NCBI GenBank assembly: GCA_937989585.1
Contig: CALKRW010000063.1
Span: forward strand, 67,707 to 131,706
DNA: 64,000 nucleotides
Direction: 5' to 3'
DNA from: an uncultured Porphyromonadaceae bacterium
GTDB taxonomy: Bacteria > Bacteroidota > Bacteroidia > Bacteroidales > Muribaculaceae
The notes beneath the pieces are model-generated. The model did not search any database. It was not told the DNA's origin and saw nothing but the letters and a program-made list of their open reading frames with translations. How positions within the stretch are numbered: the first letter of the stretch is position 1; each line of letters opens with the position of its first letter. The translations under genes and the position numbers were made by a program. Positions 26,484 through 35,010 of this stretch are shown here, in pieces.

Positions 26484-28382
26484 ATGAGAAAATGGCGAAT
26501 TGAAGACAGCGCCGAACTGTACAACATAAACGGCTGGGGTCGCAGTTATTTCAAAATTAACGACAAAGGACATGTTACTGTTGTTCCCAAGCAAGGTTGC
26601 GCCGAGGTTGATCTCCGCGACATAATGGACGAACTGCAGGTGCGCGATATCTCGTCACCTCTTCTTCTACGTTTCCCTGACATACTTGACAATCGCGTTG
26701 AAAAAATCTCTACCTGTTTCCAGCAGGCTGCAGAACGCTATGGATACAACGCACAAAATTACATGATCTATCCCATCAAGGTCAACCAGATGCGTCAGGT
26801 TGTAGAGGAAATAGTTGACTACGGCACTAAATTCAACATTGGTCTCGAGGCAGGCTCTAAACCCGAACTTCATGCCGTCCTTGCCACGAACATCAAAGAT
26901 AATGCGCTGATCATCTGCAACGGATACAAGGACGAGAATTACATTGAACTTGCCCTTCTCGCCCAGAAGATGGGACGACGTGTCTATCTTGTTGTTGAGA
27001 AACTCAACGAACTGCGTCTGATTGCAGAAATCGCACAACGGCTGAATGTCCGGCCCAACATTGGCATCCGCATAAAACTCTCATCCACCGGATCGGGGAA
27101 ATGGGCAGAAAGCGGAGGAGACCAGTCAAAGTTCGGGCTGAACTCTTCGGAACTTCTCGCAGCCATTGATTTTCTTGAAAAGAAGCAACTTACGGACTGT
27201 CTGAAACTCATACATTTCCACATCGGCAGCCAGATTACAAAGATTCGCCGCATCAAGAACGCTCTGCGCGAAGCTACTCAATATTATGTACAACTGACGA
27301 AGGAGGGTTTCGACATCGACTTCGTGGATATAGGCGGTGGACTTGGTGTCGACTACGACGGCACACGCTCGTCGACTTCAGAGTCTTCAATGAACTATTC
27401 TATCCAGGAATATGCCAACGATGCTGTATCGGCTCTAGTGGACGTATGCACCAAGAACGATATCCGTCAGCCCAATATAATAACAGAGAGCGGCCGTTCG
27501 CTGACCGCCCACCATTCCATTTTAATTTTCGAGGTTCTTGAAACCACCACCCTGCCTTCCTGGAAAGAGTCGGAGACTTTGCCTGAGAACTCGCATGAGT
27601 TAGCCCGCGAACTTTTCGAGATATGGGACAATCTTGACCACCAGCGTCTCTTCGAGAGTTGGCACGACGCCCTGCAGATACGCGAGGAGGCCCTCGACCT
27701 GTTCTCGCTCGGGATGCTCGACCTGGAGACAAGAGCCCAAATTGAGAAACTCTTCTGGTCAATAGCCCGCGAAGTCGGCGAGATGGCTGTATCCATGAAA
27801 CATCCCCCGGAAGAACTGCGCAAGATAGCACGCATGATTCCTGACAAGTATTTCTGCAATTTCTCGCTCTTCCAGTCGCTGCCTGACTCATGGGCCATCG
27901 ATCAGGTTTTCCCCATCATGCCTATCCAGCGACTTGACGAACGCCCTTCGCGGACATGTACCATTCAGGATATCACCTGCGATTCGGATGGTAAGATCGC
28001 CAATTTCATAACACAAGGCGAAACGACCCCTGCACTTCCCGTGCATGCAATAAAACAAGGCGAGAAATACTATCTCGGCGTTTTCCTTGTCGGTGCATAC
28101 CAGGAAATTCTCGGAGACCTCCACAACCTGTTCGGCGATACAAACGCCGTCCACATCAGCGTCTACAACGACCGCTACGAGATTGACCAGGTGATTGACG
28201 GAGAATCTGTCGCCGATGTTCTCGAATACGTTCAGTTCTCTCCCAAGAAACTGGTCCGCAATGTCGAAGCATGGGTTACAGCCTCGATGAAAGCTGGCAA
28301 AATTACACCCGAAGAAGGCCGCTCATTCATCTCGACCTATAGGTCGGGACTCTATGGCTACACATATCTCGAGAAAGACTGA
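26484..28382 (+). CDS. speA: biosynthetic arginine decarboxylase
   Basis: 632 residues, the normal length. Decarboxylates arginine to agmatine, the first step of polyamine synthesis. Fold III PLP enzyme: the PLP lysine is in YPIKVNQMRQVVEEI (near residue 98), the phosphate-binding Gly-rich loop in DFVDIGGGLGVDYDGT, and ESGRSLTAHHS is characteristic. The inserted helical domain and a C-terminal SPKKLVRNVE segment match SpeA rather than DAP decarboxylase. Confidence 0.95.
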   Translation: MRKWRIEDSAELYNINGWGRSYFKINDKGHVTVVPKQGCAEVDLRDIMDELQVRDISSPLLLRFPDILDNRVEKISTCFQQAAERYGYNAQNYMIYPIKVNQMRQVVEEIVDYGTKFNIGLEAGSKPELHAVLATNIKDNALIICNGYKDENYIELALLAQKMGRRVYLVVEKLNELRLIAEIAQRLNVRPNIGIRIKLSSTGSGKWAESGGDQSKFGLNSSELLAAIDFLEKKQLTDCLKLIHFHIGSQITKIRRIKNALREATQYYVQLTKEGFDIDFVDIGGGLGVDYDGTRSSTSESSMNYSIQEYANDAVSALVDVCTKNDIRQPNIITESGRSLTAHHSILIFEVLETTTLPSWKESETLPENSHELARELFEIWDNLDHQRLFESWHDALQIREEALDLFSLGMLDLETRAQIEKLFWSIAREVGEMAVSMKHPPEELRKIARMIPDKYFCNFSLFQSLPDSWAIDQVFPIMPIQRLDERPSRTCTIQDITCDSDGKIANFITQGETTPALPVHAIKQGEKYYLGVFLVGAYQEILGDLHNLFGDTNAVHISVYNDRYEIDQVIDGESVADVLEYVQFSPKKLVRNVEAWVTASMKAGKITPEEGRSFISTYRSGLYGYTYLEKD

Positions 28383-28427
28383 TAATAAATAGTCCTTGCG
28401 GACTAAAATTTTATAAAAGACTATCGC

Positions 28428-29192
28428 TTGCGTCACTTTCTGCAATTAAGTTACAACGGCGCTCCTTTCAACGGCTGGCAGATACAGCCTGACCGTCCAA
28501 GCGTCCAAGGCGCGCTTCAGTCGGCTTTGCGCACTGTCACCCGACAGGAAATCGCCGTAACCGGAGCCGGGCGGACCGACACCGGTGTACACGGACACAT
28601 GATGATCGCTCATGCCGACCTTCCGGAAAAATATGACGATCTGTTTCGTCGTGAAGGCCTGCGGCGTGCGCTATGTGGCCTCTGCCGTCCTTATATCGCA
28701 ATCCAGGGCATCACACCTGTCGCCCCGGACGCCCACGCACGTTTCGATGCCTGCGAACGGACATACCGCTACTTTGTCCATACAGCAGAAGACCCTTTTT
28801 TATCAGACCGATCATGGCTCACTCATGCCGAACTCGATTTTGGAGCAATGAATAGGGGCGCCGCATTGCTTGTCGGTCGCCGCGACTATACTTCTTTCTC
28901 CAAACTTCACACCGACACAAAGACCAATATCTGTGACATACGACATGCACAATGGGTGCAGGAATCCCCTACCCGATGGTATTTCGAGATTTCGGCAGAC
29001 CGATTCCTGCGTAACATGGTCAGGGCCATAGTCGGTACTCTCGTAGATGTGGGACGAGGCAAACTTACACCTGAAGGCATACTAGAAATTATCAACCGAC
29101 AGAACCGCACGGCGGCCGGTGAATCAATGCCTGGACACGCCCTTTTCCTTTGGGATATAAAATATCCGTACTTCAATCCGATTCAACTATGA
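28428..29192 (+). CDS. truA: tRNA pseudouridine synthase A
   Basis: Makes pseudouridine at positions 38-40 of the tRNA anticodon arm. 254 residues. LSYNGAPFNGWQIQPDRPSVQGALQ is the TruA N-terminus, the catalytic Asp is in GAGRTDTGVHG (near residue 49), and FLRNMVRAIVGTLVDVGRGK is the C-terminal signature. The start is TTG: no ATG is in frame upstream, and the family aligns at this codon. A short hairpin (AGTCC/GGACT, 28391-28404) precedes it. Confidence 0.92.
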   Translation: MRHFLQLSYNGAPFNGWQIQPDRPSVQGALQSALRTVTRQEIAVTGAGRTDTGVHGHMMIAHADLPEKYDDLFRREGLRRALCGLCRPYIAIQGITPVAPDAHARFDACERTYRYFVHTAEDPFLSDRSWLTHAELDFGAMNRGAALLVGRRDYTSFSKLHTDTKTNICDIRHAQWVQESPTRWYFEISADRFLRNMVRAIVGTLVDVGRGKLTPEGILEIINRQNRTAAGESMPGHALFLWDIKYPYFNPIQL

Positions 29193-29998
29193 AATATATA
29201 TCCGGTATGCTAAAATTCATTGCAATGACCGCTCCGTCATTGCTAATGGGTTCATGCCAACTATCAAATGCCAATGGTCACATAGACTTTCCTGATACCG
29301 AGGCAGGCGAACTCATGAAAGTCGTCGTTCCGTCAGAGGTTTCAAACGAAGAAATCTCATACACAGGTTTTTCCATGGGTTTCAATGCCGACAGACATGT
29401 TCCAAACTACGTATCGTGGGAACTGCTTGCCAGCGAGACCGACGGTCCGATCCCGCGGGGCAAAAACTTCATGACTGACACATCGGTCGAGGGCTGTGCC
29501 ACGACCGATGATTACCGCGGGTCAGGTTTCGACCGGGGCCATATGTGCCCTGCAGGTGACATGAAATGGGACAGGCGCGCCATGGATGCCTGCTTCATGT
29601 TGACGAATATCTGTCCGCAAGAAGGCAGTCTTAACTCCGGATCATGGAAAAAACTCGAGGAAAAATGCCGCAAATGGGCTATGCGGGACTCATCACTTAT
29701 CATAGTTTGCGGACCTGTTCTTACAGACAGAATCACCCGGACAATAGGAAGCAGCAATGTCGCTGTTCCTGAACGTTTTTATAAAGTGGTGCTCGCGCCT
29801 TACGCCGATCCGCCCAGGGCAATTGGATTCATCATGCCAAACGGACATGTTCCCGGAGGAATGCAGGCAGCAGCATGCACGGTGCATCAGGTCGAAGCCA
29901 TAACCGGACTTGATTTCTTCTCTGCACTGCCAGACGACCTCGAGAATCAGATTGAATCTCAAGCATCCTTTCCGCTTTGGGAAAAGAAACGGAAATAA
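29189..29998 (+). CDS. DNA/RNA non-specific endonuclease, lipoprotein
   Basis: 269 residues. Lipobox LLMGSC (Cys near residue 23) predicts a lipid-anchored, envelope-exposed protein. The beta-beta-alpha metal nuclease motif DRGHMCPAGDM is intact, followed by TNICPQEGSLNSGSW with the metal-binding Asn, as in the Serratia nuclease family. It degrades DNA and RNA without sequence preference, probably for nutrient scavenging outside the cell. The start overlaps the truA stop as ATGA. Confidence 0.88.
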   Translation: MKYISGMLKFIAMTAPSLLMGSCQLSNANGHIDFPDTEAGELMKVVVPSEVSNEEISYTGFSMGFNADRHVPNYVSWELLASETDGPIPRGKNFMTDTSVEGCATTDDYRGSGFDRGHMCPAGDMKWDRRAMDACFMLTNICPQEGSLNSGSWKKLEEKCRKWAMRDSSLIIVCGPVLTDRITRTIGSSNVAVPERFYKVVLAPYADPPRAIGFIMPNGHVPGGMQAAACTVHQVEAITGLDFFSALPDDLENQIESQASFPLWEKKRK

Positions 29999-30053
29999 TC
30001 AATACTGGCACGAAATCCAAAATTCAAATCCTTCCATTCGTTACCTATTTCCA

Positions 30054-31499
30054 ATGACTGATACTATCTGTGCAATATCTACCCCTACCGGTGTTGGCGG
30101 CATTGCAGTTTGCCGCGTCTCAGGATCCGAGGCACTCCCCATAGTCTCAAAAATCTGGAGCGGGACGGACCTCGCCAGCGTTCCAAGTCACAGCGCACAT
30201 CTGGGCACCGTACTCGATGATTGTGGTGACGCTCTTGACCAGGCCGTAGCAACAGTCTTTCGTTCTCCACGTTCGTTCACAGCCGAGGATACCGTAGAAA
30301 TATCTGTTCACGGCTCTATATACATACAACAAGCCATCATCGCATCGCTGATAAAAGCCGGAGCACGCCTTGCACAGCCAGGCGAATTCACGCGACGCGC
30401 CTTTATCGCCGGTCGCTTCGACCTGGCCCAGGCCGAAGCCGTAGCCGACCTGATATCATCTACATCTCGAGCCGCCCAGCGACTAGCCCTGAGCCAGATG
30501 CGCGGTTCTGTATCAAAACGACTCGAACAACTTCGTACACAACTTGTCGACCTCGCCTCACTTGTAGAACTTGAACTCGACTTCAGCGAAGAGGAAGTGG
30601 AATTCGCCTCACGGGAGCACCTCCGTAAACTCGCTTCCGAAATATACCGCGAAGTAAGCGCTCTTCATGCTACATTCGCTACCGGTCAGGCAATAAAAAA
30701 CGGTATCCCCGTCGCCATAGTCGGCCCAACAAACGCAGGTAAATCATCACTGCTGAATGCACTCACCGGAGATGACCGTGCAATCGTAAGCGACATACAC
30801 GGAACAACACGTGACACCATAGAAGACACACTGTCGCTGCCTTCCGGCCATCAGTTGCGGCTTATCGACACTGCCGGGCTTCGCCATACAACAGACACAA
30901 TCGAACAACTCGGCATAGACCGTTCAATACAGTCACTCCGGCGTGCAAGTATAATTCTTGCCCTACTGCCCGCGACTGAAATCAATGCAAAAGCGACAAT
31001 TGACAAAGGCCTTGTTTGCGACCTGCTTGCACAAATTAGATCAGAAGCCCCCGCAACGCCTGTAATTCTGCTATTGAACAAAACCGACCTCTTGAGCGAC
31101 ACAAAGAGCGAGAACAAATCCATCGCGGAGAATCCATGCTTAGTTTCAGAAAAGACGGGAGAACATACAGACAAAAATCTTACTGTAATTCCAATTTCCG
31201 TCAAAAACGGTGACGGATTAGACACTCTACGTACCGAACTCCAGCGACAGGTTGACCTTCTGACAAAATCAGGCGACACAGACGGCATAATCATAACCAA
31301 CGCAAGACATGCCCAAGCCCTCGGAGACGCCGCCGAAGCCCTGCGACGCACCCTTGACGCCCTTGACCAAAACCTATCCGGCGATCTCCTCGCCATCGAC
31401 ATCCGCCAAGCCATCCACCACCTCGCCACCCTCACCGGCGCCATCACCACAGACACCCTCCTCTCCACCATCTTCACCCGCTTCTGCATCGGCAAGTAA
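30054..31499 (+). CDS. mnmE: tRNA uridine-5-carboxymethylaminomethyl modification GTPase
   Basis: With MnmG, MnmE modifies U34 of tRNAs reading NNA/NNG codons. 481 residues from ATG 30054. TICAISTPTGVGGIAVCRVSG is the family N-terminus; the GTPase G1 motif GPTNAGKSS is at about 224-232, G3 DTAGLRHT, G4 NKTDLL; the C-terminus ends FCIGK, with the conserved CxGK. An open extension back to 29910 overlaps the nuclease gene and is rejected. The mobile element begins shortly after its terminator. Confidence 0.94.
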   Translation: MTDTICAISTPTGVGGIAVCRVSGSEALPIVSKIWSGTDLASVPSHSAHLGTVLDDCGDALDQAVATVFRSPRSFTAEDTVEISVHGSIYIQQAIIASLIKAGARLAQPGEFTRRAFIAGRFDLAQAEAVADLISSTSRAAQRLALSQMRGSVSKRLEQLRTQLVDLASLVELELDFSEEEVEFASREHLRKLASEIYREVSALHATFATGQAIKNGIPVAIVGPTNAGKSSLLNALTGDDRAIVSDIHGTTRDTIEDTLSLPSGHQLRLIDTAGLRHTTDTIEQLGIDRSIQSLRRASIILALLPATEINAKATIDKGLVCDLLAQIRSEAPATPVILLLNKTDLLSDTKSENKSIAENPCLVSEKTGEHTDKNLTVIPISVKNGDGLDTLRTELQRQVDLLTKSGDTDGIIITNARHAQALGDAAEALRRTLDALDQNLSGDLLAIDIRQAIHHLATLTGAITTDTLLSTIFTRFCIGK

Positions 31500-31571
31500 T
31501 TAGTTGATTATCAATGATTTATATTGATTGTATTTGACTGTTACTGAGCGATAAAACTTAACTCTTACAAG

Positions 31572-31610
31572 AACGCCTAATGCTGATAACTGTCAGTGTT
31601 AGGCGTTTTT
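31572..31610 (+). terminator. terminator of mnmE
   Basis: AACGCCTAA (31572-31580) pairs with TTAGGCGTT (31599-31607) and TTT follows. It marks the end of the core-genome block. Confidence 0.75.
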
Positions 31611-31617
31611 ATGCACC

Positions 31618-31638
31618 ATTTTGTACGGATTTTGTACG
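31618..31638. repeat. tandem 10-mer, possible att/integrase core site
   Basis: ATTTTGTACG at 31618-31627 and again at 31629-31638, one base apart (11-bp period, one helix turn). It lies between the mnmE terminator and the integrase region, where attL would be expected. I did not find a second copy further right in the window. Confidence 0.4.
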
Positions 31639-31685
31639 ACAGCGACTCATTTCACCCCAAGCGTCAGCAAGGTGGTGGAGGTTTG

Positions 31686-31712
31686 CGGACGTAGACGGAC
31701 GTCAACGGACGC
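31686..31712. repeat. three CGGACG repeats at 10-bp spacing
   Basis: CGGACGT at 31686 and 31696 and CGGACGC at 31706, each separated by three variable bases, about 36 bp before the HTH gene. Helical phasing suggests cooperative protein binding, perhaps arm sites for the integrase or an operator for the HTH protein. Confidence 0.45.
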
Positions 31713-31748
31713 GCACGAACAAACTAAGGCGAAATTAACACCAACGAA

Positions 31749-32660
31749 ATGAGTAGCAACATTAGAATTGAAAGAATCTGCGAGTGGTGCGGCAACCGTT
31801 TTATGGCTCAGACAACGGTAACGCGATTCTGCTCCAAAAGATGTTCCGAACACTCCTATAAGGAGCGAATGAGGCAGAAGAAGATGGTTCTCTCCAATCA
31901 AGAGACCAGCCAATGCAATACAGGCCGTAAAAGTCGGGATAAGGATTTCTTGACACCAACGGAAACCGCCCAATATCTCGGTGTGTGCCGGACATATATT
32001 TATGACAGCATCAACCGAGGTAAAATAAAGGTGACGAGAATCGGAAGAAAGACACTCATCAGCAAATCCGACATTCAGGCGATGTTCGATTATCTTACAC
32101 CGAAAGAAACGGAGCAAGTAGAGGTCGCTGAGAAAAAGTCCAAATCAATCTCTGATTTCTATACCCGTGCCGACATTCGGGAGAAGTATGGCGTAAAGGA
32201 TTCGTGGATTTACAAAGTGGTCGCCGAGAATAATGTACCCAAGACCATTCTTCGTGGTAAGGCTTATTTCAGCAAGAGCCATATCGACCGGCTTTTCTCA
32301 GCTAGAAAGGAGAATCCGGAGATTACTGAATGGTATTCGGTCGAGGATATTCAGGAAAAATATGGCATGACTCTCTCGGCGATTTATTCGCTGGTCTCAA
32401 AAATCGGAATACCAAAGCGCAAGGAGGGTCCGAAGGTCTATTACTCCAAATATCACTTCGATGTGGCGAAAGGTGCCAAGTCAGCCGAAGATGTAGAGTT
32501 TATCTCGGTACCCGAAGCCATGGAAAAATACTCGCTGACACGTGACCAGCTGTATCACTACGTCAAGACATACAAGATAACCAAGCTCCGTTGCGGCAAG
32601 TATGTCAAGTTGAACGCCAAAGAGTTAGAGGCACTGTTCAACCCCGAGATTCAGTTATAA
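31749..32660 (+). CDS. multi-HTH excisionase-like DNA-binding protein with N-terminal zinc motif
   Basis: 303 residues. An N-terminal CEWCGNRF ... RFCSKRC (two Cys pairs) looks like a small zinc ribbon. Four successive helix-turn-helix modules of the MerR/excisionase type follow at about 66-115 (LTPTETAQYLGVCRTYIYDSI), 138-185 (YTRADIREKYGVKDSWIYKVV), 194-240 (YSVEDIQEKYGMTLSAIYSLV) and 253-300 (ISVPEAMEKYSLTRDQLYHYV). Proteins of this type sit next to integrases in Bacteroidales elements and are thought to direct excision or integration. The function here is inferred from position. Confidence 0.65.
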   Translation: MSSNIRIERICEWCGNRFMAQTTVTRFCSKRCSEHSYKERMRQKKMVLSNQETSQCNTGRKSRDKDFLTPTETAQYLGVCRTYIYDSINRGKIKVTRIGRKTLISKSDIQAMFDYLTPKETEQVEVAEKKSKSISDFYTRADIREKYGVKDSWIYKVVAENNVPKTILRGKAYFSKSHIDRLFSARKENPEITEWYSVEDIQEKYGMTLSAIYSLVSKIGIPKRKEGPKVYYSKYHFDVAKGAKSAEDVEFISVPEAMEKYSLTRDQLYHYVKTYKITKLRCGKYVKLNAKELEALFNPEIQL

Positions 32661-32693
32661 TCCGGTGATTTTTCTCACCGGGCAACCACCATT

Positions 32694-32701
32694 TACCTTT
32701 G
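32694..32701 (+). promoter_or_regulatory. -7 box of the integrase gene
   Basis: TACCTTTG 28 bp before the ATG at 32729. A hairpin CCGGTGA/TCACCGG (32662-32681) lies in the expected -33 region, between the HTH gene stop and the promoter. It could be a weak terminator or an operator. Confidence 0.5.
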
Positions 32702-32728
32702 TACCTTATAATTCTAAAACAGCATAAT

Positions 32729-33835
32729 ATGGAATCAGCAACCATCACCAAAGTAACTCTCCGTCAGGAGAAATTGCGTAGCGGCAAACTGTCGCTCTAC
32801 CTCGACTACTACCCGCCCATCTGGAATCCGCACATCAAGAAGATGTCGCGGCGTGAGTTCCTCGGTCTCTATCTCTTCGGCAATTCGAAAGACAAGTTCG
32901 AGCTTGACTACAACGAGGAGATCCTGCTCAAAGCCCGTGGCATCCGCGCAACCCGTGAACTTGCAATCATCAATGAAGAGTTCGGCTTTCTCGACCGCAC
33001 CAAGAAACAGGCTGACTTCCTTGAATATTTCGAGAGCAAGACCAAAGAGAAATATCAGAAATGGGAAATCGTGTATAAGCATTTTAAGGACTTCTGCAAT
33101 GGCAGATGCCTCATGAAAGACGTGACCATTGGCCTCTGCAACGACTTCCGCACATACATTCTCAAAATCCGTGTCAAGCAGTCCGGCAATATCATATCAC
33201 GCAATTCTGCCGCCGGGTATTGGTCAACATTCCGTGCCCTTCTGAAACTGGCATATAAGGAAGGCTGGCTCCGGGAGAATGTCAACGACTATCTTGACCG
33301 CATCGACTGGGAGGAGCCGAAAATCAACTACCTCGAAATCGAGGAGGCAAAACGCCTCGCCGCCACTCCCTGTAAAGTGGATGTGCTGAAACGAGCATCG
33401 CTATTCGCCTGTATGACTGGGCTACGCATAAGTGATATTCTACAACTCCGTTGGGAGAATATTGAGCTGTCACCTGATGGCGGCTACTGTATGCGCATCC
33501 GCACCCAGAAGACCAAGACGCAGGCTACATTGCCGTTGAGCGACGAAGCCCTGTCGTATTGCGGCGAACCTGGCCGTGGCATGGTATTCAAGGGACTTAG
33601 CCGCGCACATACACGCGAGCCGTTCAAGAAATGGCTCAAAGATGCCGGCATCAAGAAGAAAATCACCTTCCACGGACTCCGGCATACTTACGCTACATTG
33701 TTGATAACCAACGGTACTGACATCTATACAGTCAGCAAGATGCTTACGCATAAAAACGTGGCCACGACTCAGATCTATGCCGAAGTCGTGAATAAGAAGA
33801 AGCGCGATGCAACCAACTCTATATCACTGAAATAA
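32729..33835 (+). CDS. tyrosine recombinase (integrase)
   Basis: 368 residues from ATG 32729. The N-terminal arm-binding domain (LRSGKLSLYLDYYPP) and SAM-like core-binding domain are followed by the catalytic domain. The catalytic set is visible: Arg in TGLRISDILQLRW, Lys in RTQKTKTQATLPLS, HxxR in FHGLRHTYATLL, then LTHKNVATTQIYAEVV with the nucleophilic Tyr; the second His is in MLTHKN. The gene should catalyse integration and excision of the surrounding element. The open frame upstream of 32729 lies in the promoter and is not used. Confidence 0.9.
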   Translation: MESATITKVTLRQEKLRSGKLSLYLDYYPPIWNPHIKKMSRREFLGLYLFGNSKDKFELDYNEEILLKARGIRATRELAIINEEFGFLDRTKKQADFLEYFESKTKEKYQKWEIVYKHFKDFCNGRCLMKDVTIGLCNDFRTYILKIRVKQSGNIISRNSAAGYWSTFRALLKLAYKEGWLRENVNDYLDRIDWEEPKINYLEIEEAKRLAATPCKVDVLKRASLFACMTGLRISDILQLRWENIELSPDGGYCMRIRTQKTKTQATLPLSDEALSYCGEPGRGMVFKGLSRAHTREPFKKWLKDAGIKKKITFHGLRHTYATLLITNGTDIYTVSKMLTHKNVATTQIYAEVVNKKKRDATNSISLK

Positions 33836-33840
33836 AAAAG

Positions 33841-33885
33841 AATTAGCATAAAAGCTAATTAAGTCAGAAATTTGTTATACCTTTG
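33841..33885 (+). promoter_or_regulatory. toxin-antitoxin promoter with palindromic operator
   Basis: Palindrome AATTAGC-N6-GCTAATT (33841-33860) covers the place where the -33 element should be; the -7 box TACCTTTG is at 33878-33885, eleven bases before the toxin ATG. This is the layout expected for autorepression by the antitoxin. The palindrome could also end integrase transcription, but no T tract follows. Confidence 0.55.
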
Positions 33886-33895
33886 TAGACGAATT

Positions 33896-34375
33896 ATGAG
33901 CAAGAAAATCAAAATAGAACCTGTGAGGGCCACCGAATCGGCAAGCCTCTACACCATCATCTTTGAGGGTGGTGATATGTCGGAGTTCGCTAAATTCCTT
34001 AACCGCTTCAAGGACAACGGCAAACTCCAGCGTGACTATCAGCTGATTCTGTATGCCCTTCAAAAGATTCTGGAAAACGGAGTGCAGGAACGATATTTCC
34101 GGCCAGAGGGAAAATATGCAGACCGAGTATGCGCTCTCCCGATTGATTCAGGCAAACTCAGATTATATTGCCTGAGAATTTCGGATAAAATATTGATTCT
34201 TGGCAATGGAGGAATCAAGCAAACGAAGACATACAATGAGAATCAGGAACTCAATGGTTATGTCATGGATCTTCAGAAATTTGATGCGCTATTAAAAGCG
34301 GCTGAGAAAGAAGGATCCATCATTGTCGAAGAAACAGTCCTGAATGGAATAACCGATAAAACATTTGAGTTATGA
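33896..34375 (+). CDS. HigB/RelE-superfamily toxin-like protein
   Basis: 159 residues from ATG 33896. The core (AKFLNRFKDNGKLQRDYQLILYALQKILENG..., KLRLYCLRISDKILILGNGGIKQTKTYNENQELN) has the strand pattern and the basic/aromatic residues of the Gp49/HigB branch of RelE-type ribosome-dependent mRNases. It is followed by an XRE antitoxin gene that overlaps by four bases (ATGA), toxin-first as in higBA. The extra about 30-residue C-terminus is longer than usual. Assigned mainly from context and fold pattern. Confidence 0.6.
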   Translation: MSKKIKIEPVRATESASLYTIIFEGGDMSEFAKFLNRFKDNGKLQRDYQLILYALQKILENGVQERYFRPEGKYADRVCALPIDSGKLRLYCLRISDKILILGNGGIKQTKTYNENQELNGYVMDLQKFDALLKAAEKEGSIIVEETVLNGITDKTFEL

Positions 34376-34635
34376 AAACGACTGCCCAACTGTTTGATGA
34401 ATGTCTTGCCACTGTTCAGAACGATGTCAAGATGGAACTTGATATGTCGTTTGCCCTTGCCGATAAGATTGACATGATTCTTCGGGAAAAGAATATCAGT
34501 CAGAAGCAGTTGGCAAAAAGGATGGGCAAGACCGAAGCAGAAGTCTCTCGATGGCTTGGAGGTACACATAATTTCACCTTACGGACGATTGCAAAGATTT
34601 CAGATGCTCTCGGTGTCACACTACTGACCATCTAA
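34372..34635 (+). CDS. XRE-family antitoxin (HigA-like)
   Basis: 87 residues. A 30-residue N-terminal helical part that probably binds the toxin precedes a Cro/C1 helix-turn-helix (MILREKNISQKQLAKRMGKTEAEVSRWLGGTHNFTLRTIAKISDALG). ATG overlaps the toxin stop. It should neutralise the toxin and repress the operon through the palindrome at 33841-33860. Confidence 0.75.
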   Translation: MKTTAQLFDECLATVQNDVKMELDMSFALADKIDMILREKNISQKQLAKRMGKTEAEVSRWLGGTHNFTLRTIAKISDALGVTLLTI

Positions 34636-34693
34636 TCTTTATCATATATGTATAAGAATAATCTTTATCTCGATGCTATGTAGGTGTTTAATA

Positions 34694-34715
34694 TGCTTAC
34701 GATTTGTCGTAAGCA
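34694..34715. repeat. 9-bp perfect palindrome after the antitoxin
   Basis: TGCTTACGA-TTTG-TCGTAAGCA, 18 bp before the next ATG. It has no T tract, so it may be an operator or mRNA hairpin for the downstream small gene rather than a terminator. Confidence 0.5.
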
Positions 34716-34732
34716 CAAACTCTTACATAACA

Positions 34733-34963
34733 ATGAGTCGAAGCAAAAGAAAAACTCCCATGAGTACATTCGCTGATTCTCAGAAAGAGGACAAGCGAAT
34801 TGCAAACCGAATCTTCCGACACAGAACCAAACAAGCCATCCATTCCGGCTATGAACCGCCTTACAGACTCCGTGAAGTCAGTGATGTATATGGATTTGCT
34901 GGCGATGGAAAGACATATTGGGGATTCGATTATGAAAAAATCGACCGCTTAATGCGAAAATGA
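34733..34963 (+). CDS. small conserved basic protein of mobile elements
   Basis: 76 residues beginning MSRSKRKTPMSTFADSQKED, rich in Arg and Lys (RIANRIFRHRTKQAI), ending REVSDVYGFAGDGKTYWGF. I recognise the MSRSK(R/K)KTP start as a recurring short protein in Bacteroidales mobile DNA, without known function. The pI suggests nucleic-acid contact. The ATG at 34733 is chosen because the upstream frame crosses the palindrome. Confidence 0.6.
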   Translation: MSRSKRKTPMSTFADSQKEDKRIANRIFRHRTKQAIHSGYEPPYRLREVSDVYGFAGDGKTYWGFDYEKIDRLMRK

Positions 34964-34968
34964 GCAAT

Positions 34969-35010
34969 ACGATGGAGACCTCTTTATGAAGTCTTCATCG
35001 TGTTCTTTTT
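34969..35010 (+). terminator. terminator after the small basic protein
   Basis: Arms acgatggagac and gtcttcatcgt with one mismatch, loop ctctttatgaa, then GTTCTTTTTT. Confidence 0.7.

Noticed and set aside
27400..27898. Minus-strand frames inside speA
   Set aside because: Shadow frames of a well-conserved decarboxylase.
29910..30053. N-terminal extension of mnmE
   Set aside because: Overlaps the nuclease coding sequence in another frame and is not part of MnmE; the family starts at MTDTICAIS.
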